This document shows, piece after piece, positions 1 to 10,337 of a DNA stretch of 64,000 nucleotides. The stretch spans positions 1,798,001-1,862,000 of the forward strand of contig NZ_AP024749.1 of the NCBI RefSeq assembly GCF_019702945.1, in the 5' to 3' direction. How positions within the stretch are numbered: position 1 is the stretch's first letter; each line of letters begins with the position of its first letter. The notes beneath the pieces are model-generated. The model had not been told where the DNA came from. It ran no database searches and saw only the letters and a program-made list of their open reading frames with translations. A program made the translations under genes and the position numbers. The stretch is from Flavobacterium okayamense. GTDB taxonomy: Bacteria; Bacteroidota; Bacteroidia; Flavobacteriales; Flavobacteriaceae.

Positions 1-1658
<1,658 letters not shown>

Positions 1659-1811
1659 TTAGACATAATAATTTACAAGCCACGCAAATATAAGAAAATA
1701 ATGAGGATTTATTAATGACGCTTGTTGGCTATATGGTATTATTTAAGAATTGATAAAAAAAGGATTTCATTTTAAGAATTTAATAATTTTTGCTTAAAAT
1801 TTTTATAAATA

Positions 1812-1844
1812 AAAAAAGGTTGAACTATATGTCCAACCTTTTTT
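1812..1844 (-). terminator. Intrinsic terminator after rplS
   Basis: An 11-bp inverted repeat (1812-1822 with 1834-1844, core AAAGGTTG/CAACCTTT) is flanked by an A run on one side and a T run on the other. It sits 20 bp beyond the rplS stop and can act as a rho-independent terminator for the minus-strand trmD/rplS transcripts. Confidence 0.8.
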
Positions 1845-1863
1845 ATGAATTTTAAAGTGAAGA

Positions 1864-2214
1864 TTAATATCTTCTTTCTTTAATTTTAGCTTTTTTACCA
1901 GTAAGTTCTCTGAAGTAGAAAATACGAGCTCTACGAACTTTACCTCTTTGGTTAACTTCAATTTTTTGTAATGCTGGCATGTTAACAGGGAAGATACGCT
2001 CTACACCTACAGAACCAGACATTTTACGAATTGTGAAAGTTTCAGTTGCACCAGAACCTCTTCTTTGGATTACAACACCTTTGAAGAACTGAGTTCTAGT
2101 TTTTTCACCCTCTTTAATTTCATAGTACACAGTGATTGTGTCTCCTGAGTTAAATTCAGGGAAATCTTTTTTTGCTACAAATTCGCTGTTTACGAAATCT
2201 ACTAAATTAGCCAT
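1864..2214 (-). CDS. rplS: Large ribosomal subunit protein bL19
   Basis: Structural protein of the 50S subunit located near the 30S-50S interface. The 116-residue protein has the usual family length and the conserved central block around FKGVVIQRRGSGATETFTIR, the phrase GVERIFPVNMP, and a basic C-terminus. The gene is followed by a terminator and preceded by its own strong Bacteroidota promoter (2288-2318). trmD lies just upstream on the same strand, the common bacterial trmD-rplS order, although here a promoter separates them. Start is the ATG at 2214. Confidence 0.98.
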   Translation of the reverse strand: MANLVDFVNSEFVAKKDFPEFNSGDTITVYYEIKEGEKTRTQFFKGVVIQRRGSGATETFTIRKMSGSVGVERIFPVNMPALQKIEVNQRGKVRRARIFYFRELTGKKAKIKERRY

Positions 2215-2287
2215 TTTTTCTAATTATAAATTGTTGAATCAGAGTAACATACACGTACTTCGCCAGAGGTTAGTCCAAATGTGGATG

Positions 2288-2318
2288 CAAAATTAATAAA
2301 TATTTGTAAATAAGCAAG
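2288..2318 (-). promoter_or_regulatory. Bacteroidota sigma-ABfr type promoter for rplS
   Basis: On the minus strand CTTG (2315-2318) is followed after exactly 19 nt by TAATTTTG (2288-2295). This matches the TTTG-N19-TAnnTTTG consensus of the primary Bacteroidota sigma factor. It lies about 75 bp upstream of the rplS start. Confidence 0.75.
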
Positions 2319-2334
2319 TTCTTCGTGCTATTTT

Positions 2335-3012
2335 TTACTCTTCAAGTAAATCAGGACGCCTTTCTTTGGTATGTTCATACGCTTTTTGTTCACGCCATTT
2401 TTCAATTTCTGGGAAATTTCCGCTTAATAAAATGTCTGGAACCTTTAATCCTTTATATTGAGCTGGTCTTGTGTAAATGGGATGTGATAATAAATTATCT
2501 TGAAAACTATCTGTCAATGCTGAAGTTTCATCGCTTAAAACACCTGGAATCAATCGTATTAACGCATCGCAAAAAACAATTGCACCAATTTCGCCACCAC
2601 TAAGAACATAATCGCCAATAGAAATTTCTTTAGTAATGTGCATATCACGAACGCGTTGATCTACACCTTTGTAATGTCCGCAAAGAATAATAATATTCTT
2701 TAACATTGACATTGAGTTTGCCATTTTTTGGTGTAAAGTTTCGCCATCTGGCGTCATATAAATCACTTCGTCATAATTACGCTCTGATTTCAATTTAGAG
2801 ATACACAAATCAATTGGTTCAACCATCATAACCATTCCAGCGCCACCACCAAATTGATAATCATCTACATTTTTATGCTTGTTTGTGGAATAGTCTCTTA
2901 GGTTGTGAAAGTGAACTTCTACTAATCCTTTTTGAATAGCACGTTTCATAATAGAACCTTCAAAAGGACTTCGCAATAAATCTGGTAAAACTGTTATAAT
3001 GTCAATTCGCAT
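2335..3012 (-). CDS. trmD: tRNA (guanine-N1-)-methyltransferase TrmD
   Basis: Methylates G37 at N1 in tRNAs reading CNN and some other codons, preventing +1 frameshifting. The 225-residue product has the family length and the SPOUT trefoil-knot segment [10 protein letters not shown] near residues 130-140, preceded by [13 protein letters not shown]. The N-terminus [12 protein letters not shown] is typical. It sits upstream of rplS, as in most bacteria, but rpsP and rimM are absent from the window. Confidence 0.97.
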   Translation of the reverse strand: MRIDIITVLPDLLRSPFEGSIMKRAIQKGLVEVHFHNLRDYSTNKHKNVDDYQFGGGAGMVMMVEPIDLCISKLKSERNYDEVIYMTPDGETLHQKMANSMSMLKNIIILCGHYKGVDQRVRDMHITKEISIGDYVLSGGEIGAIVFCDALIRLIPGVLSDETSALTDSFQDNLLSHPIYTRPAQYKGLKVPDILLSGNFPEIEKWREQKAYEHTKERRPDLLEE

Positions 3013-3059
3013 TCCGATACTTTTTCGATTGCAAATTTATAACAATTGATTTTATAAAC

Positions 3060-3506
3060 TTATACTCCAAATTGTTTTAGGTGATTATCGAGATAATTCC
3101 AAACAAATTTATCCCAATCTGTATAAGTCATTTTACCCCAAAAAGGATGATGCATCTTCATAATAGCATGTTTCCCTTGATTGCCTAAACGATTAATTTT
3201 TTGGATTAATTCTAGTTTAAGTTCAAAAATATTTAGTTCTTTAGGGTGTTTTCTGTAGTAATAATCGTGACTTTCTTGTGTTAAAGCATTTTTTATAAAC
3301 TGATTTCTAAAGAGTTTACTTAATGTTTTTTTTAAACCGCTTACTTTAATGTCTTGTTTGCCAAAAGCTATATCTAATTCTATTAACATTTGACGATATA
3401 ACATTTCGGCTGTTAAATTACCTTCTAAAGTTTTCGAATTTTCATCTAACAAGTCGATTCGTTCAATTAACTCACGAGTGTCATAAGAATTATAAATACT
3501 TTTCAT
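3060..3506 (-). CDS. DUF1569 family protein (copy 1)
   Basis: A soluble protein of about 148 residues resembling the DUF1569/DinB-like helical family. Its C-terminal block HPFWGKMTYTDWDKFVWNYLDNHLKQFG carries the conserved histidines (HP, NHLKQF) that suggest a DinB-type metal site. I place the start at the ATG at 3506 (MKSIYNSYD), which aligns with the start of the neighbouring paralogue; an upstream in-frame ATG at 3530 would add eight residues. No function is established. It is a diverged tandem copy of the gene at 3695-4144. Confidence 0.75.
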   Translation of the reverse strand: MKSIYNSYDTRELIERIDLLDENSKTLEGNLTAEMLYRQMLIELDIAFGKQDIKVSGLKKTLSKLFRNQFIKNALTQESHDYYYRKHPKELNIFELKLELIQKINRLGNQGKHAIMKMHHPFWGKMTYTDWDKFVWNYLDNHLKQFGV

Positions 3507-3694
3507 AAGCCATTCATTATAGTTAAACATTCACAAAATCAAGTAAAATTAAATACAGAGAATTTCGATTCAAAATCGGGAGAGTGAAAATATTGAATTT
3601 GAGTGATTTAACGATAAAAAATCGATTAAAATCAAAAAAAGCAGATAATAGTAATAAATTAATTTATTTTTATAAATTACTGTAAAATAGTTAC

Positions 3695-4144
3695 TTAACA
3701 ATCGAATTGTTTTAGATGATGATTTAAATGCATATAGTGTAATTTGTCCCATTCTTCATAGGTCATTTTACCAAAAAATGGATGTATTTGATTTTTAATT
3801 GCAGTATGTCCCTCCAAAGCAAATCTTTTTACTTTTTCAATCAATTCTTTTTTTGAAGCTTCAAAATCATAACTTTCTTTTCTTATAAAGGCAGGAGCTG
3901 TAGGGCTATTTTTTTTAAATTCTGGACTATTTAAGATTTTAGATTTTAGCATTTTACCTAATAATCGCATTACAAAGTTTGCTTTTAATGGTAAAGTTCC
4001 AAACGCAACATCAATTGGAGCTATACAATGACTTAACATTTGATCTACAGTCATTTTTCCCCATTTAGCCTTAGATTCAATTGTAAGGTTATTTATTCTG
4101 TTTATAATTTCTTGATTATCTGCTGGGTTAAAAATTGATTTCAT
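3695..4144 (-). CDS. DUF1569 family protein (copy 2)
   Basis: A 149-residue protein paralogous to the preceding gene. Shared landmarks are the start MKSI.N, an early LS-HC.APIDVAFG-type segment, and the C-terminus HPFFGKMTYEEWDKLHYMHLNHHLKQF. DUF1569 proteins fall in the DinB/YfiT-like four-helix superfamily, so a metal-dependent role is possible but unproven. The start ATG at 4144 lies only 3 bp from the end of the methyltransferase gene, so the two probably share a transcript. Confidence 0.8.
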   Translation of the reverse strand: MKSIFNPADNQEIINRINNLTIESKAKWGKMTVDQMLSHCIAPIDVAFGTLPLKANFVMRLLGKMLKSKILNSPEFKKNSPTAPAFIRKESYDFEASKKELIEKVKRFALEGHTAIKNQIHPFFGKMTYEEWDKLHYMHLNHHLKQFDC

Positions 4145-4147
4145 AAT

Positions 4148-4945
4148 TTATTTTTTTGTTGCGATTAAGCTAAATAACATTGGAATTTTATTATCCATAT
4201 GTTTGATCCTAAATTTCCCTTTTTCAAATTCTATCGTTTCGTTGAAGCAATTATAAGGTGAATAATCATATTCTTTAAAGTGTTGAATTTGGAGCCCTTG
4301 ATTAATTAAACTTGAAAAAACTTCTGAGAGTGAATGATTCCAACCAATGTAATCTGTTTTTATATCAGCCTCTTTATTGGCATAAGTTCCAGTGTATTCT
4401 TCAATAATTGGTTTTTCATTATGATAATGATATTTTATTTCTTTAAAATCATCATCAAACATCCAAAGCACAGGATGAAATTCAATAAAAATTAATTTTC
4501 CACCAGTTTTTAAACTTTTTGAAATTACGTTAGCCCATTTATCTAAGTCGGGTAACCAACCAATTGTTCCGTAACTTGTGTAAACAATATCAAATTGTTC
4601 GTTTATGTGTTCTAAAGTATCGTAAACATTACAACAAATAAATTTAGTATCAAGGTTTAAAGCTGAATTTATCTTTTTGGCTTCATCTATTGCTTTATCC
4701 GATAAATCGATTCCTGTAACTTTTGCGCCCATTCGAGCCATAGAAATAGAATCTTGACCAAAATGACACTGCAAATGTAAAATTGATTTATTAGTTATAT
4801 CTCCAAGTATTTCTTGGTCAACTTCGGGCAATGAATTTTTTCCTTTTAAAAATTCTTTTTGGTTATAAAAATCTGAAGCCAAATGAACCGGAACTTTATT
4901 GTTCCAAGTTTGTTTGTTGATTTCAAAGTAATCTTGATTTTTCAT
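4148..4945 (-). CDS. Class I SAM-dependent methyltransferase
   Basis: A 265-residue protein with a Rossmann-type methyltransferase core. Motif I is [21 protein letters not shown] near residue 60, followed by [11 protein letters not shown] (acidic loop binding SAM) and the post-II strand [17 protein letters not shown]. The substrate cannot be deduced. I use the ATG at 4945 ([15 protein letters not shown]); an upstream in-frame start at 4975 would overlap the divergent immunophilin promoter. The start is 48 bp from that divergent gene. Confidence 0.85.
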   Translation of the reverse strand: MKNQDYFEINKQTWNNKVPVHLASDFYNQKEFLKGKNSLPEVDQEILGDITNKSILHLQCHFGQDSISMARMGAKVTGIDLSDKAIDEAKKINSALNLDTKFICCNVYDTLEHINEQFDIVYTSYGTIGWLPDLDKWANVISKSLKTGGKLIFIEFHPVLWMFDDDFKEIKYHYHNEKPIIEEYTGTYANKEADIKTDYIGWNHSLSEVFSSLINQGLQIQHFKEYDYSPYNCFNETIEFEKGKFRIKHMDNKIPMLFSLIATKK

Positions 4946-4992
4946 TTGAATATAAAATCGTAATTTTGCAATCAAATTTAATTATTAAAGCA

Positions 4993-5925
4993 ATGCAAGA
5001 CGGAATTTACGCAAAATTTAATACACCAAAAGGCAGTATTTTGGTAAAATTAACTCACGATAAAACACCTGGGACTGTTGGAAACTTTGTTGGTTTAGCA
5101 GAAGGTCAATTAGAAAACGATGCAAAACCAATGGGAAAACCATATTATGATGGTTTAAAATTCCATAGAGTTATTCCAGATTTTATGATTCAAGGAGGGT
5201 GCCCTCAAGGAACTGGAGTTGGTGGACCTGGATATCAGTTTGACGATGAGTTTCATCCAGAATTAAAGCACAATGGACCTGGAGTATTATCAATGGCTAA
5301 TGCAGGACCAGGAACTAATGGTTCACAGTTCTTTATTACGCACGTTGAAACAAGTTGGTTAGATGGAAAACATACGGTTTTTGGACACGTTGTAGAAGGA
5401 CAAGATGTTGTTGATGCCGTTGCACAAGGCGATACTATTGAATCTATTGAGATTGTTAGAGTTGGAGAGGAAGCTAAAAACTGGAATGCTATTGAAGCTT
5501 TCAGAAAATTTGAAGGTTCTCGTGAGCAACGTTTAGCTGATGAAAAAAGATTAGCCGAAGAAGCTTTAGAAAAATTAGCAGCTGGTTTTCAAAAAACTGA
5601 AAGTGGTTTGCGTTACCAAATTATACAAAAAGGTAGTGGTAAACAAGCTGAAAAAGGTAAAAAAGTATCAGTTCATTATCAAGGAGCATTAGATAACGGA
5701 CAAGTTTTTGATTCTTCATACAAAAGAAAACAACCAATTGATTTCACCTTAGGTGTTGGTCAAGTAATTGAAGGTTGGGACGAAGGAATTTCTTTATTAA
5801 AAGTTGGTGATAAAGCTCGTTTTGTTATTCCTTCGTATTTAGGTTATGGAAGTAGAGGAGCTGGTGGCGTTATTCCTCCAAATGCAACATTAGTATTCGA
5901 TGTAGAATTAATGGACGTGAAATAG
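4993..5925 (+). CDS. Dual-family immunophilin: cyclophilin-FKBP fusion peptidyl-prolyl isomerase
   Basis: About 310 residues containing two unrelated prolyl isomerase folds. Residues about 5-165 are a cyclophilin domain with [23 protein letters not shown] and [13 protein letters not shown] charged helical linker ([17 protein letters not shown]) follows, and residues about 205-310 are an FKBP domain with [21 protein letters not shown] and [22 protein letters not shown]. No signal peptide, so probably cytoplasmic. Such fusions are known from flavobacteria and some protists. The ATG at 4993 is chosen because the upstream TTG at 4966 coincides with a TAATTTTG -7 box (4961-4968). Confidence 0.93.
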   Translation: MQDGIYAKFNTPKGSILVKLTHDKTPGTVGNFVGLAEGQLENDAKPMGKPYYDGLKFHRVIPDFMIQGGCPQGTGVGGPGYQFDDEFHPELKHNGPGVLSMANAGPGTNGSQFFITHVETSWLDGKHTVFGHVVEGQDVVDAVAQGDTIESIEIVRVGEEAKNWNAIEAFRKFEGSREQRLADEKRLAEEALEKLAAGFQKTESGLRYQIIQKGSGKQAEKGKKVSVHYQGALDNGQVFDSSYKRKQPIDFTLGVGQVIEGWDEGISLLKVGDKARFVIPSYLGYGSRGAGGVIPPNATLVFDVELMDVK

Positions 5926-5955
5926 TTTTTAAACTAACTCTATAAAATAAAATAT

Positions 5956-5986
5956 ATCCCAAAACTTAATGTTTTGGGATTTTTTT
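5956..5986 (+). terminator. Intrinsic terminator after the immunophilin gene
   Basis: A perfect 10-bp stem (ATCCCAAAAC at 5956-5965 with GTTTTGGGAT at 5971-5980), a 5-nt loop and a run of T residues begin 30 bp after the stop codon. Confidence 0.9.
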
Positions 5987-6026
5987 ATGATAAAAAATTA
6001 TATTTTTACACAAAACCAATCAAAAA

Positions 6027-6317
6027 ATGAAAACAAAATTATTAAGTACCATAGCTATTGCAGCTTTGTTAGCGTCATGTTCTTCGAGTAAAAAAACAGT
6101 AGAAGCAACTGAAGCAAAACAAATTAAATTGACTCCAGAATTGGCTGAAGGAAAAACTTTATTTGAAAACAATTGTGGAAAATGCCATAAATTATTCAGT
6201 CCAGATGATTTTACGAAAGAAGAATGGGAGCCAATTGTGAGTCGTATGCAGAAGAAAGCAAAGATTACTGATGAACAAAGAGATTTAGTTTATAACTATT
6301 TAGTAATGAATAAATAA
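6027..6317 (+). CDS. Small c-type cytochrome lipoprotein
   Basis: A 96-residue exported heme protein. Residues 1-18 form a lipoprotein signal with the acylated cysteine at C18 (LLASC). A single heme-binding motif CGKCH is at residues 50-54, and M74 in VSRMQKKAKI is a plausible axial ligand. The domain is a minimal cytochrome c with little beyond the heme pocket. It probably carries electrons at the inner face of the outer membrane or at the periplasmic face of the inner membrane. No redox partner is adjacent. Confidence 0.85.
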   Translation: MKTKLLSTIAIAALLASCSSSKKTVEATEAKQIKLTPELAEGKTLFENNCGKCHKLFSPDDFTKEEWEPIVSRMQKKAKITDEQRDLVYNYLVMNK

Positions 6318-6364
6318 TATTTTGGCTCGAATTTTGTCTTTAAAGTTTAAGTCAAATTTTTAAT

Positions 6365-6865
6365 ATGAAAAAAATCTTATCAATTTTACTTTTTCTGTAT
6401 TCTATTTTCTCATTAGGACAAATCCAACATTGTGGTTATGATTTTACATCTTACATAGTTGTTGATGTTCATGAAAACGGAAAAACTGAAAATATTAAAG
6501 ATTTAACAATTTCAATTGTTAATGAAAAGGGAGAAGATATTTTAAATGTTGGAAATGTTTATAGTTGGAATGGAGCGAATAAGCCTTTGGTATTTACCCA
6601 AAATTACCTAATTAATAAAGAAAACGAAAAAGAAAGATACTTTTTTCCGTATGCAAAAGATCAATATTTTTTATCTGTGAATAATACATTTCCAGCTGAT
6701 AATTTCAGTGTTAAAATACAAGATAGTAAAGGCTTGTATAAGCCTCAAATAGTAGCGTTGCAGAGTTTTAACATGTATATTTTATGTTCTTCAGAAAACG
6801 AAAAGGCTAAGATGTTTGGTAGACGAACAAATAGTCCTGTTGAAGTTATTTTAGAAAAAAACTAA
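6365..6865 (+). CDS. Secreted hypothetical protein
   Basis: A 166-residue protein with a clear signal peptide (MKKILSILLFLYSIFSLGQ, cleavage likely after residue 19) and a beta-rich mature region with no family I recognise. It follows the cytochrome gene by 47 bp and precedes the his promoter. It is probably a periplasmic or outer-membrane-associated protein. Confidence 0.7.
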   Translation: MKKILSILLFLYSIFSLGQIQHCGYDFTSYIVVDVHENGKTENIKDLTISIVNEKGEDILNVGNVYSWNGANKPLVFTQNYLINKENEKERYFFPYAKDQYFLSVNNTFPADNFSVKIQDSKGLYKPQIVALQSFNMYILCSSENEKAKMFGRRTNSPVEVILEKN

Positions 6866-6874
6866 TATTTAAAA

Positions 6875-6907
6875 TTTGGATATTTAAAATAAAAGTATTT
6901 AAATTTG
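6875..6907 (+). promoter_or_regulatory. Promoter of the his operon
   Basis: TTTG at 6875-6878 and TAAATTTG at 6900-6907, separated by 21 nt, match the Bacteroidota primary promoter consensus. Transcription would start near 6914, about 16 nt before the His-rich leader peptide. Confidence 0.75.
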
Positions 6908-6929
6908 CAGAGTTAAAATAACAGAAAAT

Positions 6930-6986
6930 ATGTTTTTAAATCAATTACATCATCATCATCATTTTTTCCACGCTCAAGCGATGTAG
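6930..6986 (+). CDS. hisL: his operon leader peptide
   Basis: An 18-codon ORF, MFLNQLHHHHHFFHAQAM, followed by TAG. Six of eight consecutive codons from residue 7 are His or flank the final His (five tandem CAT, two Phe, one CAC). It starts about 16 nt after the predicted transcription start and ends 34 nt before a terminator hairpin, directly ahead of hisG. This is the classic arrangement of ribosome-mediated attenuation: scarce His-tRNA stalls the ribosome in the leader. Identification rests on composition and position, not on homology to the enterobacterial HisL. Confidence 0.9.
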   Translation: MFLNQLHHHHHFFHAQAM

Positions 6987-7052
6987 TGATGTTATGTAAT
7001 TAATCATATATAAAACTAGTAACCCGTTTGAGTACATCAAGCGGGTTTTTTA
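6973..7052 (+). promoter_or_regulatory. his attenuator: antiterminator and terminator hairpins
   Basis: The terminator is an 11-bp stem (7021-7031 with 7037-7047, one G-U pair, loop GTACA) followed by TTTTTTA. A competing pairing is visible: CTCAAGCG at 6973-6980, at the end of the leader ORF, can pair over 8 bp (one G-U) with CGTTTGAG at 7025-7032, the 5' arm of the terminator. A ribosome stalled on the His codons would leave 6973-6980 free and block termination; one that reaches the stop codon would cover it. The mechanism is inferred from the sequence. Confidence 0.75.
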
Positions 7053-7111
7053 TTTACTGATAGTTTTAAATCTCCTTGGTGTACTCATTTTAAAAATTAA
7101 TTAAATTTAAA

Positions 7112-7969
7112 ATGAACACGTTAAAAATTGCTATTCAAAAATCAGGTCGTTTACACGATGAAAGTATCCAAATTCTAAAAGATTGTGGTATTTCAGTTTA
7201 TAATGGAAACGACCAGCTTAAAGTTACTGCTTCTAATTTTCCTTTAGAAGTGTATTATTTACGAAATTCAGATATTCCTCAATATTTAATAGATGGAGTT
7301 GTAGATGTAGCTATAGTTGGCGATAATTTGTTAGTTGAGAAAGGAGCTAATATTCAAGTAGCTGAAAAATTAGGTTTCTCTAAATGTAAGGTTTCGGTAG
7401 CAGTTCCTAAGAATTTCGAGTACAATTCCATCCAAGATTTAAACGGATTACGTGTGGCAACTTCGTATCCAAAAACTGTTGTTGACTATTTTACATCAAA
7501 AGGAATTACGGTAGATATTCACCAAATTTCAGGTTCAGTTGAAATTGCTCCAAATATTGGACTTTCCGATGTCATTGTGGATATCGTTTCTTCTGGAAGT
7601 ACACTTTTTAAAAACGGATTAAAAGAAGTGGAAATCATTTTAAAAAGTGAAGCTGTATTAGCGGTTTCACCAAAAATTTCAGATGATTCAAAAATATTAT
7701 TAGAAAAACTTCAATTTAGAATTCAATCCGTTTTGCGTTCAAGAAAATCAAAATACATTTTAATGAATGTTCCCAATGATAAAATTTCAGAAGTAAGTTC
7801 TATTCTACCTGTTTTAAAAAGTCCAACAATTATGCCTTTAGCAGAAGAAGGTTGGAGTAGTCTACATTCCGTAATTGATGAAGGGCAATTTTGGGAAGTT
7901 ATCGACCAACTAAAACAAGCAGGTGCAGAAGGTATTTTAGTTTGTCCAATTGAAAAAATGGTATTATAA
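7112..7969 (+). CDS. hisG: ATP phosphoribosyltransferase, long form
   Basis: First step of histidine biosynthesis: ATP plus PRPP gives phosphoribosyl-ATP. The 285-residue protein is the long HisG form, with a two-domain periplasmic-binding-like catalytic core (LKIAIQKSGRL, VDVAIVGDNLL, GLRVATSYPKT, DIVSSGSTLFKNGL) and a C-terminal ACT-like regulatory domain from about residue 215 that normally senses histidine. It needs no HisZ partner. It is the first structural gene after the attenuator. Confidence 0.97.
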   Translation: MNTLKIAIQKSGRLHDESIQILKDCGISVYNGNDQLKVTASNFPLEVYYLRNSDIPQYLIDGVVDVAIVGDNLLVEKGANIQVAEKLGFSKCKVSVAVPKNFEYNSIQDLNGLRVATSYPKTVVDYFTSKGITVDIHQISGSVEIAPNIGLSDVIVDIVSSGSTLFKNGLKEVEIILKSEAVLAVSPKISDDSKILLEKLQFRIQSVLRSRKSKYILMNVPNDKISEVSSILPVLKSPTIMPLAEEGWSSLHSVIDEGQFWEVIDQLKQAGAEGILVCPIEKMVL

Positions 7970-7986
7970 TTTTAAAACTCACAACT

Positions 7987-9273
7987 ATGCAAATCATATT
8001 TAACCCCAAAAAAGAATCTTGGTCAGAATTATTAAAAAGACCCACACAATCCTTTGAAGATATTGAAGAAACCGTAAAAGGAATTTTTAAAGAAATCCAA
8101 CAAAAAGGAGATGTGGCTGTTCAAAAATATACGTCTTTATTTGATGGAACTTGTATTGAAAATATTTTAGTCTCTCAAGAAGAAATAAATGAAGCTATTT
8201 CTTTAGTTTCAAATGAATTAAAAGAAGCAATTGAAGTTGCAAAAAATAATATTTATAATTTTCACACAGCTCAAAAAACTGAAAAACTTGAAGTTATCAC
8301 AACCAATGGAGTAAGTTGTTGGCAAGAAAAAAGACCCATTCAAAAAGTAGGCTTATATATTCCAGGCGGTTCAGCACCTTTATTTTCTACCGTATTAATG
8401 TTGGCTTTACCAGCTCAAATTGCTGGTTGTAAAGAAATTGTGCTATGTACACCACCAAATAAGGAAGGAAAAATAAATCCAGCCATTTTATACACAGCTC
8501 AATTATGTGGCGTGACAAAAATCTTTAAAGTTGGTGGTATTCAAGCTATCGGTGCTTTGACATTCGGAACTGAAACGATACCTAAAGTCTATAAAATTTT
8601 CGGACCTGGAAATCAATTTGTAACTGTGGCTAAGCAATATGCAACCCAATTTGGTGTAGGTATTGATATGCCAGCTGGTCCAAGTGAATTATTAGTATAT
8701 GCAGATGAATCAGCAAATGCAGCTTTCGTTGCTTCTGATTTATTGAGTCAGGCAGAACACGGAAAGGATAGTCAAGTAATTCTAGTTACAACGTCAAAGG
8801 ATATTCTTAAGAAAGTTGAAAATGAAATAACAAAGCAAATTGAAGAATTACCACGAAAAGAAATTGCTAAAGTTGCTATTGAAAATTCTAGGCTATTTTG
8901 CGTTACAAATGAAAAGGTAGCTTTAGAGTTAATAAATGAATATGCACCGGAACACTTTATTGTTTGTTCAAAAAATGAAGATTTCTTTGTTAGCGGAATA
9001 GAAAATGCGGGTTCTATATTTATTGGAAATAACACACCTGAAAGCGCGGGAGATTATGCTTCAGGAACCAATCATACCTTACCAACAAATGGTTATGCAA
9101 AAACATATAGTGGCGTAAATTTAGATAGTTTTATGAAGGCGATGACCTTCCAAAAGATTACTGAAGAAGGAATGCTAAATATTGGAAAAAGTATTGAAAT
9201 CATGGCTGAATCAGAAGGATTACAAGCACACAAAAATGCAGTTTCACTACGTTTAAAAGAACTAATAAAATGA
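7987..9273 (+). CDS. hisD: Histidinol dehydrogenase
   Basis: Catalyses the last two steps, L-histidinol to L-histidine, with two NAD+ and a zinc ion. The 428-residue protein has the family length. Landmarks are GLYIPGGSAPLFSTVLM, the zinc-site region DMPAGPSELLV and SQAEHGKDSQVI, and the catalytic segment NEYAPEHF. It starts 17 bp after hisG and its last four bases overlap the hisC start (ATGA), indicating translational coupling. Confidence 0.97.
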   Translation: MQIIFNPKKESWSELLKRPTQSFEDIEETVKGIFKEIQQKGDVAVQKYTSLFDGTCIENILVSQEEINEAISLVSNELKEAIEVAKNNIYNFHTAQKTEKLEVITTNGVSCWQEKRPIQKVGLYIPGGSAPLFSTVLMLALPAQIAGCKEIVLCTPPNKEGKINPAILYTAQLCGVTKIFKVGGIQAIGALTFGTETIPKVYKIFGPGNQFVTVAKQYATQFGVGIDMPAGPSELLVYADESANAAFVASDLLSQAEHGKDSQVILVTTSKDILKKVENEITKQIEELPRKEIAKVAIENSRLFCVTNEKVALELINEYAPEHFIVCSKNEDFFVSGIENAGSIFIGNNTPESAGDYASGTNHTLPTNGYAKTYSGVNLDSFMKAMTFQKITEEGMLNIGKSIEIMAESEGLQAHKNAVSLRLKELIK

Positions 9274-10337
9274 AAAGTTTTGATTTAAATAAATTGGTGC
9301 GTTCAAATGTGAAAACTGTAAAACCGTATTCTTCGGCAAGAGACGATTTTAAAGATTTTGAACAAGAAATGATCTTTTTGGATGCAAATGAAAATCCGTT
9401 TTCAAATGGAATGAATCGTTATCCCGATCCGCAACAAAAAGAATTAAAATACATACTTGCCGATAGAAATAATGTATCTAAAGATAATATCCTTATTGGA
9501 AATGGAAGTGATGAAGTTTTAGATTTACTTTTTAGAGCCTTTTGCGAACCTAATCGTGATAATATTATAACCTTACCCCCAACTTATGGTATGTATAGCG
9601 TTTTAGCGGGTATAAATGCAATTGAAAATAGAGAAGTTTTACTAACAAATGATTTTCAACCAAATGTAGATTCAATTATTCAAGCAATTGATGAAAATAC
9701 AAAAATCATTTTTTTGTGTTCACCTAACAACCCAACAGGTAATTCGTTTTCAGATGAAGCAATCTTAAAAATCATGAATAATTTCAACGGATTAGTTGTT
9801 ATTGATGAAGCTTATATCGATTTTTCAAAAGATGAAAGTTGGCTTAGTGTTTTAGCGGATTGTCCAAATCTTGTAATTACACAAACGCTTTCAAAAGCTT
9901 ATGCAATGGCGGGTTTACGAATAGGTATTCTATATGCATCTACAGATATTATTTCAATTATAAATAAGATAAAACCGCCTTACAATATTAATATTCTCTC
10001 TCAAGAATCAGCATTAAAAAAGTTGGAACAAAGTACAATGCCTTTTCAAGTTAAAAAACTAATATCAGAGAGAAAAAAACTGAAAAAAGAACTTGAAAAA
10101 ACCTCTTTTGTAGAGAAAGTTTTTCCTTCCGACGCCAATTTTATTTTAATAAAGGTTGATGATGCCAATTATCGTTACCAACAGTTTATTGATAACGGAA
10201 TTGTAGTTAGAAATAGAACGAATCAGCCATTGTGTGAAAATTGTTTGCGAATTAGCATTGGTTTAAAAGAAGAAAATGAAAAATTAATCCAGGTTATTAA
10301 AAAAATAGATTATGCTAAAGAAAATATTGTTTATTGA
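9270..10337 (+). CDS. hisC: Histidinol-phosphate aminotransferase
   Basis: PLP-dependent transamination of imidazole-acetol phosphate using glutamate. The 355-residue fold-type I aminotransferase shows [18 protein letters not shown] at the N-terminus, [18 protein letters not shown] and the PLP-lysine motif [14 protein letters not shown]. It overlaps hisD by 4 bp and hisB by 26 bp. Confidence 0.96.
   Translation: MKSFDLNKLVRSNVKTVKPYSSARDDFKDFEQEMIFLDANENPFSNGMNRYPDPQQKELKYILADRNNVSKDNILIGNGSDEVLDLLFRAFCEPNRDNIITLPPTYGMYSVLAGINAIENREVLLTNDFQPNVDSIIQAIDENTKIIFLCSPNNPTGNSFSDEAILKIMNNFNGLVVIDEAYIDFSKDESWLSVLADCPNLVITQTLSKAYAMAGLRIGILYASTDIISIINKIKPPYNINILSQESALKKLEQSTMPFQVKKLISERKKLKKELEKTSFVEKVFPSDANFILIKVDDANYRYQQFIDNGIVVRNRTNQPLCENCLRISIGLKEENEKLIQVIKKIDYAKENIVY

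Noticed and set aside
3570..3752. A 60-codon ORF between the DUF1569 genes
   Set aside because: Overlaps the end of copy 2 in another frame, of low complexity (poly-Tyr/Leu), with no support as a gene.
4966..4992. TTG start for the immunophilin
   Set aside because: The TTG is part of a TAATTTTG promoter element, and the family start corresponds to the ATG at 4993.
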